Assembly: GCA_021823625.1 (NCBI GenBank) | Contig: JAKANS010000051.1 | Span: 1 to 35,022, forward strand | DNA from: a bacterium | GTDB lineage: Bacteria; Verrucomicrobiota; Verrucomicrobiia; Limisphaerales; J093 | Length of the DNA stretch: 35,022 bases | Direction: 5' to 3' | Shown here: positions 1-7,199 of the stretch, one piece after another | Numbering within the stretch: position 1 is the first letter of the stretch | Layout of the letters: every line of letters begins with the position of its first letter | Program-made: the position numbers and the translations under genes | Notes under the pieces: model-generated | Databases searched by the model: none | The model's input: only the letters and a program-made list of their open reading frames with translations | What the model was told of the DNA's origin: nothing

Positions 1-185
1 CCATGTCGATCGTGCCGCTGGTGTTGGTCACGCTGTGGCGGGCGCTGCGTGGGCGGTTCGAGGCGCATCGCAAGATTGCCCGCTGGACCTGGCCGATTTG
101 GCTGTACGTCTCGGTGACGGGCGTGGCGATTTACCTGCTGCTGTACCACATTTTTCCGCAAAACTCCGGACTGGTGCCGCCGTGA
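1..185 (+). CDS. DUF420 family membrane protein, C-terminal part
   Basis: This is the last 60 codons of a gene that begins before the window; the frame is open at the left edge. The visible protein has a hydrophobic stretch, then a charged segment with H-R-K-I-A-R-W, then a final membrane helix beginning [10 protein letters not shown]. That ending resembles the YozB/DUF420 family of small multi-helix inner-membrane proteins, which are often encoded near cytochrome oxidase genes. No function is established for the family. It converges on the minus-strand dihydropteroate-synthase-like gene with a 28-base gap. The ATG at base 3 is probably internal, because DUF420 proteins are longer than 60 residues. 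Assignment rests on this C-terminal signature only. Confidence 0.6.
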   Translation, partial: MSIVPLVLVTLWRALRGRFEAHRKIARWTWPIWLYVSVTGVAIYLLLYHIFPQNSGLVPP

Positions 186-213
186 TGGCGATGTCGCCGC
201 TGCCGCACTGCCT

Positions 214-1101
214 TCAATAGACAGCCAGCGTTTCCAGCACGGCCCGCGTGCGGGGCACTTCGTGGGTGCGGAACAGATCGGTTTTTCCCAGCGCGGCCAG
301 CACCGCGAAGAACGGCTCCGCGCATCGCACTTCCTCACGAAAAAACTCGAAAGCGTGCGGCAGGGCGTGGCAGAGCGGAAAACCCAATGCCCGAAGCCGA
401 AAACTGTTTAGAAAAACCTGCATCTGGTGCCGCACGCGCACCGCGCTGTCCTGAAGGTTGCGGTAATAAAAGCCCAAGCCCGGGTCGATGAAGATCTTGG
501 TCACACCGTTCGCGGCGGCGGATTCGATCGCCCGCGCAAAGTAATCGTACATCAGTTGGATCGGGTCGGCGCCGAAGTCGAAATCGCCGACTGCCCGGAC
601 GTTCGCACCTTGCACGTAACAAACGATCACCGCCGCGTCGTGATCGGCCACCATCCGGAACATTTCGGCAGTGCGTTCCGTGCCCGTGAGGTTTAACACC
701 GCGGCCCCGACCTCGAGACACGCGCGGGTGACGGCGGGCTGGTACGTCTCGACCGACACCGGGATGCCGCCGGCCGTCAGTTCCTTCACGACGGGCAACA
801 GCTTGTTGTTCTGTCCAGCGTCATCCACCCGCGCCGCCTGGGCGAGCGATGACTCGGCGCCGACGTCCACGATCTCCGCGCCTTGCGCCGCCAATACCCG
901 TCCGCGGCGAATGGCCCTGTCGGCGGTCAGGGAGACGCTCTCGCGATACCACGAATCGGGGGAGAGGTTGACCACGCCCATGATGGCCGGGCGCGAATTG
1001 AAGGCGAGGAGGTGGTTGCCCACGGCGAACTCGCGCACGGGGCACTTGGCGGCGGCGCGATGTTCGGCCAGCAGATCGGCCAGATGCTCCAAGGTCAGCA
1101 T
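214..1101 (-). CDS. dihydropteroate synthase-like pterin-binding protein
   Basis: A 295-residue protein with the TIM-barrel signature of dihydropteroate synthase (DHPS), the enzyme that joins p-aminobenzoate to a pterin diphosphate in folate synthesis. Visible motifs are M-G-V-V-N-L-S-P-D-S-W near residue 41, I-V-D-V-G-A-E-S-S near 77, S-V-E-T-Y near 116 and D-P-G-L-G-F near 206. The C-terminal F-R-T-H-E-V matches the family's R-V-H-D-V. The S-R-K loop that normally contacts substrate is not recognisable; the corresponding stretch reads F-P-L-C-H-A-L-P-H-A. The D-P-G-L-G-F motif is followed by Y-Y-R-N-L rather than the usual G-K-T. It may be a diverged folP or a paralogue with another pterin-related role. 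It lies downstream of, and on the same strand as, the tRNA-Arg gene, 42 bases away. No other folate gene is near. Confidence 0.75.
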   Translation of the reverse strand: MLTLEHLADLLAEHRAAAKCPVREFAVGNHLLAFNSRPAIMGVVNLSPDSWYRESVSLTADRAIRRGRVLAAQGAEIVDVGAESSLAQAARVDDAGQNNKLLPVVKELTAGGIPVSVETYQPAVTRACLEVGAAVLNLTGTERTAEMFRMVADHDAAVIVCYVQGANVRAVGDFDFGADPIQLMYDYFARAIESAAANGVTKIFIDPGLGFYYRNLQDSAVRVRHQMQVFLNSFRLRALGFPLCHALPHAFEFFREEVRCAEPFFAVLAALGKTDLFRTHEVPRTRAVLETLAVY

Positions 1102-1143
1102 GAACAGGAGTCTAGGTTGCGGCGTGAGAAAGCCAAGGCAAGG

Positions 1144-1220
1144 TGGCGCGCCCGCCGCGACTCGAACGCGGGACCACCTGCTTAGAAGGCAGGTGCTCTA
1201 TCCAACTGAGCTACGGGCGC
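1144..1220 (-). tRNA. tRNA-Arg (anticodon UCU)
   Basis: Read on the minus strand, this 77-base segment folds as a complete tRNA. The acceptor stem pairs GCGCCCG with CGGGCGC, the D-arm contains AGCTCAGTTGGATAGAGC, the anticodon stem is CCTGC/GCAGG around the loop CTTCTAA (anticodon TCT), the T-arm has GTTCGAGTC, and the 3' CCA is encoded at 1146-1144. It decodes AGA/AGG arginine codons. The discriminator base is G, as in other Arg-UCU tRNAs. Only 42 bases separate its 3' end from the downstream DHPS-like gene on the same strand. Confidence 0.97.
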
Positions 1221-1390
1221 AACCTCGCGAAAACGGGCAGAAATCAAACCCCAGACCACCCGGTTCCGCATGGCGATATGTTGCGAGAAATCGCCAAACG
1301 GGCAAGCAGTTTTGGGCCGCCGCCGTCTATCGGTCCCGCGCCGAATCGCGCTCGACGGCGGGGCGGGTGTTCGGAAGCATGCCGGCCACG

Positions 1391-1849
1391 ATGACGCCGC
1401 CGTTGTTTATCGTGGATGCGTTTGCGGCCGCCCCCTTCACGGGAAATCCGGCCGCGGTTTGTGTGTTGCCCGCCCCGGCGGCCCCGCGCTGGATGCAGCG
1501 GGTCGCCGCCGAGATGAACCAGTCTGAAACCGCCTTTGTCTCGCCGCGAGCCGACGGCTGGGACTTGCGCTGGTTCACGCCGAAGATCGAAGTGGCGCTG
1601 TGCGGGCACGCCACGCTGGCCAGCGCCCAAGTGCTTTGGGAAACTGGTCGCGTGCCGCGCAGCGAGGTCATCCGGTTTTGGACTGCCAGCGGAGTCTTGA
1701 ACGTGCGGGCGGTGGACGCGCGCATCGAAATGGACTTTCCCGCCAAGCCGGTGGCACCCGCGGTCGCGCCGCCAGAATTTGCCGAGGCGCTGGGAGCAAC
1801 GCCGGTGTTTGTTGGCCGCAGCGAGTTGCTGGGGGTGACCCCAGACTGA
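1391..1849 (+). pseudogene. PhzF-family isomerase, C-terminally truncated
   Basis: The 152-residue product is the N-terminal half of a PhzF/YddE-type protein, a family with a diaminopimelate-epimerase-like fold. It shows the opening P-L-F-I-V-D-A-F, the F-T-G-N-P-A-A-V-C motif, the catalytic glutamate in N-Q-S-E-T-A-F-V, and the conserved block F-T-P-K-I-E-V-A-L-C-G-H-A-T-L-A. Family members usually run to about 260-300 residues with a second, similar half; here translation stops at TGA 1847-1849, just after F-V-G-R-S-E-L-L-G. Neither of the other two frames downstream restores the second half, so the gene looks deleted rather than merely frameshifted. An ATG at 1379 is an alternative start, but 1391 gives the family-typical N-terminus. 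It is probably non-functional. Confidence 0.75.
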
Positions 1850-2017
1850 TTGCCACCACCTCGAAGCCAATGAAGCCCTGCGGCTGACGGAGATTCGCGT
1901 AGGGACTGGAGCGGTGCATCTTTGTGATTCAACTCCGCGTGGGCAGCGGGTACGGTGGGCGGTCGCTGGCGGTCGCTGTTTGGGTGCGAGTTCGAGCAGC
2001 AATTTGAATGAGTTCGT

Positions 2018-2752
2018 ATGTCTGGCCATAGCAAATGGGCGAAGGTTAAGCATTTCAAAGGTGCGATCGACGCCAAGCGCGCGCGCATTTTCGCCAAGTT
2101 GTCCCGCGAGGTGACCATCGCCGCCAAGATCGGCGGCGGGGATCCTGACCTCAACCCGCGGCTGCGCCTGGCCATGCTCAAGTGCCGCAGCGCGAACATG
2201 CCGTCGGACAACGTCGAGCGCGCCATCAAAAAGGGCACCGGCGGCGGCGAAACTGCGAGTTACGAAGACCTCACGTACGAGGCCTTTGCCCCGCACGGGG
2301 TGGCGCTGTTGATCGAAGTGAGCACCGACAACCGCAACCGCACGGCGGCGGAAATCCGCAGCATTCTCACGCGCCACGGCGGCAGCATCGCCACGGCGGG
2401 CGCGGTAACGCGGTTGTTCCACCGGCAGGGCCAGATCATCGTCACGCGCGAGGCGGCCGACGAAGACCGATTGATGACGCTTGCGATCGAGGCCGGCGCG
2501 GAAGATTTCAAGGCCGAACCGGAAGGATTTGAAATCCTGACGACCCCGGCGCAGTTCGAGGCCGTCCACCGCAGCGTGGAAGCTCAAGGCATCAAGTTCG
2601 CCAGCGCTGAAGTCACGCACTGGCCCCAAGTGTCGGTGCCGCTCGCCGATCCCGCGGCGGTCGCGACGGTGACCGGTCTGATCGAGGAACTCGAAGACCA
2701 CGATGACGTGAAGGAGGTCTTTGCCAACGCCGAATTCCCCGCCACCGACTGA
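2018..2752 (+). CDS. yebC: YebC/PmpR-family protein
   Basis: A 244-residue protein of the YebC/TACO1 family. The hallmark N-terminus M-S-G-H-S-K-W-A-K-V-K-H is followed by D-A-K-R-A-R-I-F-A-K-L, the N-M-P-S-D-N-V-E-R-A-I-K-K-G block and the acidic C-terminal region E-E-L-E-D-H-D-D-V-K-E-V. Family members are cytoplasmic. They have been described as DNA-binding regulators and, more recently, as factors that help ribosomes through difficult stretches; mitochondrial TACO1 is a translation activator. Length is normal for the family, so the gene looks intact. The start is fixed by the conserved N-terminus. It lies 168 bases after the truncated PhzF gene and 48 bases before the MMPL transporter on the same strand, so the last two may be co-transcribed. 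Confidence 0.95.
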   Translation: MSGHSKWAKVKHFKGAIDAKRARIFAKLSREVTIAAKIGGGDPDLNPRLRLAMLKCRSANMPSDNVERAIKKGTGGGETASYEDLTYEAFAPHGVALLIEVSTDNRNRTAAEIRSILTRHGGSIATAGAVTRLFHRQGQIIVTREAADEDRLMTLAIEAGAEDFKAEPEGFEILTTPAQFEAVHRSVEAQGIKFASAEVTHWPQVSVPLADPAAVATVTGLIEELEDHDDVKEVFANAEFPATD

Positions 2753-2800
2753 TGGAACCGCTCCGCCCAGGACCCGAACGCGCGCGCCGTTCTCGCCGGC

Positions 2801-5587
2801 ATGCGTGAGCCCCGCGAATCGTTGGTTGTGCGGGCGTTGAAAGGTCTTGCGGACCTGGTGTTCCGCTACCCGCGGTGGTTCTTCTACCCGCAGGCGGTGC
2901 TGTTCCTGGCGAGCGTGCTCTTCACGGTGCGGCACCTTGAATTCGACACGGACCGCAACCATCTCGTCGGCCAGGACAAGAAGTACCACCAGGCCTTCCT
3001 GAAGTATAAACGCGAGTTCGCCTCGCAGGACGAGTTGGTGACCATCGTCGAAAGCGAAGACATCGAGAAGAACCGCCAGTTCGTCGAACGTTTGGGCGCG
3101 CGGTTGGAGCGGGAAACGAACATCTTCACCGACGTCTTTTACAAAGGCGACCTCCCGATGATGGGGCCGAAGGCGCTGTTGTTCGTCACCAACGACACGA
3201 TCCTGGTCGAGATGGCGCAACGGCTCCAGGAGGCGCGCCCGGTGCTCAACCACCTGACGCAGGTCACCAACCTGAATTCGTTGTTTCGGATGGTGATCAA
3301 CCAGTTTTATGCGCAGATGCGGTCCACGGCGCCGGGGCCGAATGCGCAGGCCGACGCGCTGATGCAGGCTTTGCCGGCGCTGGGGCGCATCGCCGATCAG
3401 GCGGCCGACGCGTTGAGCCGGCCGGGCAAGCCGCCGTCGCCGGGCATCACCGCGTTGTTTGGCGGCGGCGAAAAGGCGGAGCAGGAAATATACATCACCT
3501 TCGCGACGAACCGGCTTTATCTGGTGACGGCGCGCCCGCGGAACGACCATTTGAACGAGCGGGCGGTGGAGCGGCTGCGTCAATTGCTCGCCCAGACGCG
3601 CGCCGAAGTACCGGGGGTGAACGTTGGTCTGACCGGCGGGCCGGTGCTCGAGGTGGATGAGATGGCCCAGTCACAGCACGACACCACGGTGGCGGCGATC
3701 ATGTCGCTGGTGATTTGTGCAGCGCTCTTCATCTACGGCTATCAGGAGACTGGGCGCCCGGTGAAGGCGACGTTGTGTCTGGTCGTGGGCCTGGCTTATA
3801 CGTTCGGTTTTGCGACGCTGGTCATCGGCCATCTCAACATTTTGACGATCACGTTTCTACCGATGCTGATCGGATTGGCGATCGATTTCGGCATTCACCT
3901 GGTCAGCCGCTACGAGGAGGAGTTGCGGCACGGTTTGACCGAGCGGGAGGCGATGGAGATCGCGATGGTCAACACGGGGCAGGGCATTTTCACTGGCTGT
4001 TTCACCACCGCAGGCGCATTCCTGGCGATGGGTCTCACGGACTTCAAAGGCATTGAGGAAATGGGTGTGATCAGCGGCGCGGGGCTGGTGATCTGCCTGG
4101 TGCCGATGATCACGCTCCTGCCGGTGCTCCTGCTCCGCGGCCGGCAGAACACGCTCGACCATCTGCCGCACTCGCCCGAGATGGATCCGCGAGCCCGCCT
4201 GGAGCGGTTGTGGCTGGACCGCCCCTGGCTGGCGGTGGGTGCGGCGCTGACGTTGTGCGCGCTGGCGGCCTGGAAGGTGCCGAAGGTGTGGTTCGACTAC
4301 AACCTGCTCCACATGCAATCCGCCGGTTTGCCGGCCGTCGTGTACGAGCACAAACTCATCGACAACGCGAACCGCTCGGTGATTTTCGGCGTGGTCACGG
4401 CCGATTCGCTCGACCAAGCCCGCGAACTGCAGCAGCGCCTGGAGAAACTCCCGTCGGTGGCGAGCGTGGATTCGATGATCCCGTACCTCACCGAAGATCA
4501 AAGCCGGAAGTTGAGCCTGATCCGTCAGGTCCGTGCGCAGCTCGCGGGGCTGCGCTTCGCCGACCTCGACCCCGACCCCGTGAACCTGGCCGATTTGCGG
4601 CTGACCGTGCGCACCCTCCAGGCCTGTCTCGGGCTGGGCGTCTCGGCGTCGGAACGCGAAGGCGAGGAGGCGGTTTCCACCTCGCTGCGCGACGTGCGCG
4701 CCGCCCTGGTCCGCTTGAACGAGGCGGTTGGCGATGCCGACCCGGACGTCGCCGCGCAAAAGCTCGGCGTGTTCCAACGCGCCTTGCTCAGCGACCTCGA
4801 ATCCACGCTGGCGGCGATCCAGAACCAAGACGACACGGCGCCGTTGCGTCCCGAGGACATCCCCGCGCCGTTGCGGCACCGTTTCGTGAGCAAGACCGGC
4901 ACCAGCTACCTGCTCCAGGTCAATCCGAAATCCAATGTCTGGGACCGCGCAAACCAGGCGGTCTTCGTGCGCGACCTGCGCAGTGTGTACCCCGACGCCA
5001 CCGGCGAGCCGGTGCAACTTTACGAGTACACCACGCTCTTGAAGGACAGCTACGTGACGGCGGCATACTACGCGCTGGCAGCCGTGGTGCTGCTCGTGCT
5101 GATCCATTTTCGCAGTCTGGTCTGCGTGGCGCTGGCGTTGCTCCCGGTGGTGCTGGGCACGCTCTGGCTGGTGGGATTCATGGGGTGGGTGGGCGAGCCT
5201 TTCAACCCGGCAAACATCATGACGTTGCCGCTGGTGGTCGGCATCGGCGTGACCAACGGCATCCACGTGCTGAACCGGTTCGCCGAGGAGCGCAACGCCA
5301 GCATTTTCTCCCGCAGCACGGGCAAGGCAGTGCTGCTTTCGGCGCTGACCACCACGGCTGGCTTCGGAAGCCTGCTGCTGGCCAAACATCAGGGCATCGC
5401 CAGCCTCGGCCTGATCATGGCCATCGGTACGGCCACCTGCATGGTGGCGGGGTTGACCGTGCTGCCGGCGCTGCTGACTTTGTTGGACCGCTTCGGTTGG
5501 CGGCTGCCGCTCAAGGCCCAAGGCCACTACACGCATCTCCGGGCGAACGATCCTGGCGCTGTCAGCACGGGGATCCCCAAAGATTAA
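2801..5587 (+). CDS. MMPL/RND-superfamily transporter, HpnN-like
   Basis: A 928-residue inner-membrane protein with the RND duplication. There is one helix near residues 28-45, a large periplasmic loop, a cluster of helices around 295-450, a second helix and loop, and a second cluster near 750-905. Each cluster carries the RND helix-4-type motif: G-L-A-I-D-F-G-I-H-L near residue 356, and the matching G-I-G-V-T-N-G-I-H-V-L in the second half. The size and the loop sequence F-D-T-D-R-N-H-L-V fit the hopanoid-associated HpnN group, thought to move lipids to the outer membrane. No hopanoid synthesis genes are visible in the window, so the substrate is unknown. The protein appears complete. It follows yebC by 48 bases. 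Confidence 0.88.
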   Translation: MREPRESLVVRALKGLADLVFRYPRWFFYPQAVLFLASVLFTVRHLEFDTDRNHLVGQDKKYHQAFLKYKREFASQDELVTIVESEDIEKNRQFVERLGARLERETNIFTDVFYKGDLPMMGPKALLFVTNDTILVEMAQRLQEARPVLNHLTQVTNLNSLFRMVINQFYAQMRSTAPGPNAQADALMQALPALGRIADQAADALSRPGKPPSPGITALFGGGEKAEQEIYITFATNRLYLVTARPRNDHLNERAVERLRQLLAQTRAEVPGVNVGLTGGPVLEVDEMAQSQHDTTVAAIMSLVICAALFIYGYQETGRPVKATLCLVVGLAYTFGFATLVIGHLNILTITFLPMLIGLAIDFGIHLVSRYEEELRHGLTEREAMEIAMVNTGQGIFTGCFTTAGAFLAMGLTDFKGIEEMGVISGAGLVICLVPMITLLPVLLLRGRQNTLDHLPHSPEMDPRARLERLWLDRPWLAVGAALTLCALAAWKVPKVWFDYNLLHMQSAGLPAVVYEHKLIDNANRSVIFGVVTADSLDQARELQQRLEKLPSVASVDSMIPYLTEDQSRKLSLIRQVRAQLAGLRFADLDPDPVNLADLRLTVRTLQACLGLGVSASEREGEEAVSTSLRDVRAALVRLNEAVGDADPDVAAQKLGVFQRALLSDLESTLAAIQNQDDTAPLRPEDIPAPLRHRFVSKTGTSYLLQVNPKSNVWDRANQAVFVRDLRSVYPDATGEPVQLYEYTTLLKDSYVTAAYYALAAVVLLVLIHFRSLVCVALALLPVVLGTLWLVGFMGWVGEPFNPANIMTLPLVVGIGVTNGIHVLNRFAEERNASIFSRSTGKAVLLSALTTTAGFGSLLLAKHQGIASLGLIMAIGTATCMVAGLTVLPALLTLLDRFGWRLPLKAQGHYTHLRANDPGAVSTGIPKD

Positions 5588-5780
5588 GTCTTCGCAGCGC
5601 AACGACCGCGGAACTCGGCCGGGTCATTGTGGATTCCGAGGTGTCCGCTGAATGCGCCAGGTCTTGGCTGCGCGCGTTTGAGCGGTGCTTCAAACGTTCG
5701 CAAGGCGCGCCACTCGGGCAGGAGCTTCCGCTGGCGGGGCAACGATCATCTGTGTGGCAAAACAAGTCACCGCCGCCGGC

Positions 5781-5808
5781 TTGAGTCTCCAGGGTGAGAT
5801 GCTACTTT
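5781..5808 (+). promoter_or_regulatory. candidate sigma70-type promoter for the superoxide dismutase gene
   Basis: TTGAGT at 5781-5786 is followed, after 16 bases, by TACTTT at 5803-5808. The dismutase ATG is at 5854, leaving a leader of roughly 40 bases. The match to the -35 element is good and to the -10 element moderate. The upstream MMPL gene ends about 190 bases earlier. Confidence 0.35.
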
Positions 5809-5853
5809 CGGGATCGAACTAAAACCGAAACCGAAACCTGAAAGAATCGCAAC

Positions 5854-6480
5854 ATGCCACACGAATTACCTGCATTGCCGTACGCCAAAGAGGCCTTGGA
5901 GCCGCACATCGACGCGCTGACGATGGAGATCCATCACGGCCGGCACCACAAGGCTTACGTGGACAATCTCAACAAGGCCCTCGCGGGCAACGCCGCCCTC
6001 GAAGCCAGGCCGCTCGACGCGCTGATTGCCGACCTCGCCGGTGTGCCTGACGCCATCCGCGGCCCGGTACGCAACAACGGCGGCGGCCACTGGAACCACA
6101 GTTTCTTTTGGAAAATCATGGCTCCGAAAGCCGGCGGCACACCCACCGGCGCCGTGGCCGACGCCATCAAGGCTGCGTTCGGAGGGTTCGACGAATTCAA
6201 GGCCAAGTTCGAGGCCGCAGGCGTGGGCCGGTTCGGCAGCGGCTGGGCCTGGCTGATGATCAACAGCGGCAAACTCGAAATCGCCTCCACAGCGAACCAG
6301 GACAACCCCCTCATGGGCAAAGCCGTTGCCGGCTGCGAAGGGAAGCCGATACTGGGAGTGGATGTCTGGGAACACGCCTATTACTTGAAATACCAAAACA
6401 AGCGCGCGGATTACCTCAAGGCTTGGTGGAACGTGGTGAACTGGGCGGAAGTCGCCCGGCTTTACGCCGCCGCGAAGTAG
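5854..6480 (+). CDS. superoxide dismutase, Mn/Fe family
   Basis: A 208-residue cytoplasmic enzyme that converts superoxide to oxygen and hydrogen peroxide. The four metal ligands are visible as H27 (M-E-I-H-H-G-R-H-H), H82 (H-W-N-H-S-F-F-W), and D170 and H174 (D-V-W-E-H-A-Y-Y). The signatures G-S-G-W-A-W-L and [12 protein letters not shown] are also present. Gly at position 77 with Gln at 149 (N-Q-D-N-P-L) is the arrangement typical of manganese-preferring enzymes, so Mn is the likelier cofactor; this is inferred from known family patterns. Length is normal. The gene stands alone between a candidate promoter and a strong terminator, so it is probably monocistronic. No signal peptide is seen. 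Confidence 0.97.
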   Translation: MPHELPALPYAKEALEPHIDALTMEIHHGRHHKAYVDNLNKALAGNAALEARPLDALIADLAGVPDAIRGPVRNNGGGHWNHSFFWKIMAPKAGGTPTGAVADAIKAAFGGFDEFKAKFEAAGVGRFGSGWAWLMINSGKLEIASTANQDNPLMGKAVAGCEGKPILGVDVWEHAYYLKYQNKRADYLKAWWNVVNWAEVARLYAAAK

Positions 6481-6504
6481 TCCCCTCGCCAAAGTATTCG
6501 CACC

Positions 6505-6540
6505 AAGGCCATGATCGCTCGCCGCGGTCGTGGCCTTTTG
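6505..6540 (+). terminator. intrinsic terminator after the superoxide dismutase gene
   Basis: A 13-bp stem, AAGGCCATGATCG at 6505-6517 with CGGTCGTGGCCTT at 6525-6537, closes a 7-base loop. All 13 positions pair, two of them as G-U. It is followed by TT and a pyrimidine-rich stretch. It begins 24 bases after the dismutase stop codon. Confidence 0.75.
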
Positions 6541-7052
6541 CCTTCTGCCCGACCTCGCCCGCCGCGGGTGGAACAGGCAATTGGCCTGCCTTCCCAAACC
6601 CAGCTCTCCGGGGGACGAAACCCGGCCGTGCCTGCAAGCGTCGGGCGCTGGGCGCCGATCCGTGTTCTCCGGTGGAGATCGACGGCGCCTGGCGGGTTGT
6701 TGATCTTCGTCGGAATTTCGTTCTGCTCCTTGCAAAGAGTCGCGTTTGTAATCGATACGTTGGCCTTCAAGCATCTACGATCGCCTTTTCTCGACTACAT
6801 GAACCTCACCGGCTGCTTTCCGCAAATCGTGGCCGGCCCGATCGAACGACGGCTGGGAAGCAGTCAATTGGGGCGACCCCATCCGGGGCCACCGCGCTGC
6901 GTGGGTTCGCGGTGCGAAAGCCCGGACGGGTCACAACGCGAGCGCACCGGCCCGGAGGCAGTGTCCCGATTGCAAATCGGCGGCTGCGCCGCTGCGGTGG
7001 CGCGACAGTACCGCCGGCACCAAATCAGGACACCACCTGCCCGGCTGCTGAG
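6541..7052. other. non-coding relict region between sod and feo genes
   Basis: No intact gene is found on either strand. The only recognisable content is the MBOAT remnant at 6691-6850 and a small palindrome, CCGATT-gca-AATCGG, at 6966-6980, just before a GC-rich stretch. The region ends at the -35 element of the iron operon promoter. It is best read as decayed DNA. Confidence 0.5.
6691..6850 (+). pseudogene. fragment of an MBOAT/AlgI-type O-acyltransferase
   Basis: About 53 codons read V-G-I-S-F-C-S-L-Q, then F-V-I-D-T-L, then D-Y-M-N-L-T-G-C-F-P-Q-I-V-A-G-P-I-E-R. This matches the conserved core of membrane-bound O-acyltransferases of the AlgI group, which have G-I-S-F-x-x-F-Q and F-F-P-Q-L-V-A-G-P-I. 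Full-length proteins are about 450-500 residues with many membrane helices. Nothing before or after this fragment in any frame continues the family, so it is a relic of a largely deleted gene. The frame remains open for some distance on both sides, but with arginine- and proline-rich sequence unlike a membrane protein. Confidence 0.65.
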
Positions 7053-7081
7053 TTGACAACCCCGGCAATGTCGCCTACTGA
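7053..7081 (+). promoter_or_regulatory. candidate promoter of the ferrous-iron (feo) operon
   Basis: A consensus -35 element TTGACA at 7053-7058 is followed after 17 bases by TACTGA at 7076-7081. The predicted transcription start, near 7088, abuts the palindromic operator at 7090-7109. The first gene starts at 7200. Confidence 0.55.
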
Positions 7082-7089
7082 TTTCATCG

Positions 7090-7109
7090 ATGTTAGACAT
7101 ACCTAACAT
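7090..7109 (+). promoter_or_regulatory. palindromic operator, candidate DtxR/MntR-type metalloregulator site
   Basis: A perfect 7-bp inverted repeat, ATGTTAG (7090-7096) and CTAACAT (7103-7109), surrounds a 6-base centre ACATAC. Read on the minus strand the core is TTAGGTATGTCTAA, which resembles half of the DtxR/IdeR consensus (TTAGGTTAG...CTAA). It sits immediately downstream of the predicted -10 element and about 90 bases before a gene that itself encodes a DtxR-like protein, which suggests metal-responsive autoregulation. The palindrome is seen directly; the regulator assignment is inference. Confidence 0.6.
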
Positions 7110-7199
7110 TTTGTTCTTACACCCACGGCGGGGGCAGAGCCGGGCCGGGGCCGCGGTCGAATCGAACCCGGCCGCGGAGCGCTTGGAGGTTGTTCGCCT

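Noticed and set aside
1244-3583. Long minus-strand frame opposite yebC and the MMPL gene
   Set aside because: It is antisense to two clear genes and has no recognisable motif.
3857-5602. Long minus-strand frame opposite the second half of the MMPL gene
   Set aside because: Histidine/arginine-rich composition typical of a shadow frame; no start signal.
5675-5696. Hairpin CGTTTGA...TCAAACG after the MMPL gene, considered as a terminator
   Set aside because: The stem is short, has a bulge, and is not followed by a T-tract.
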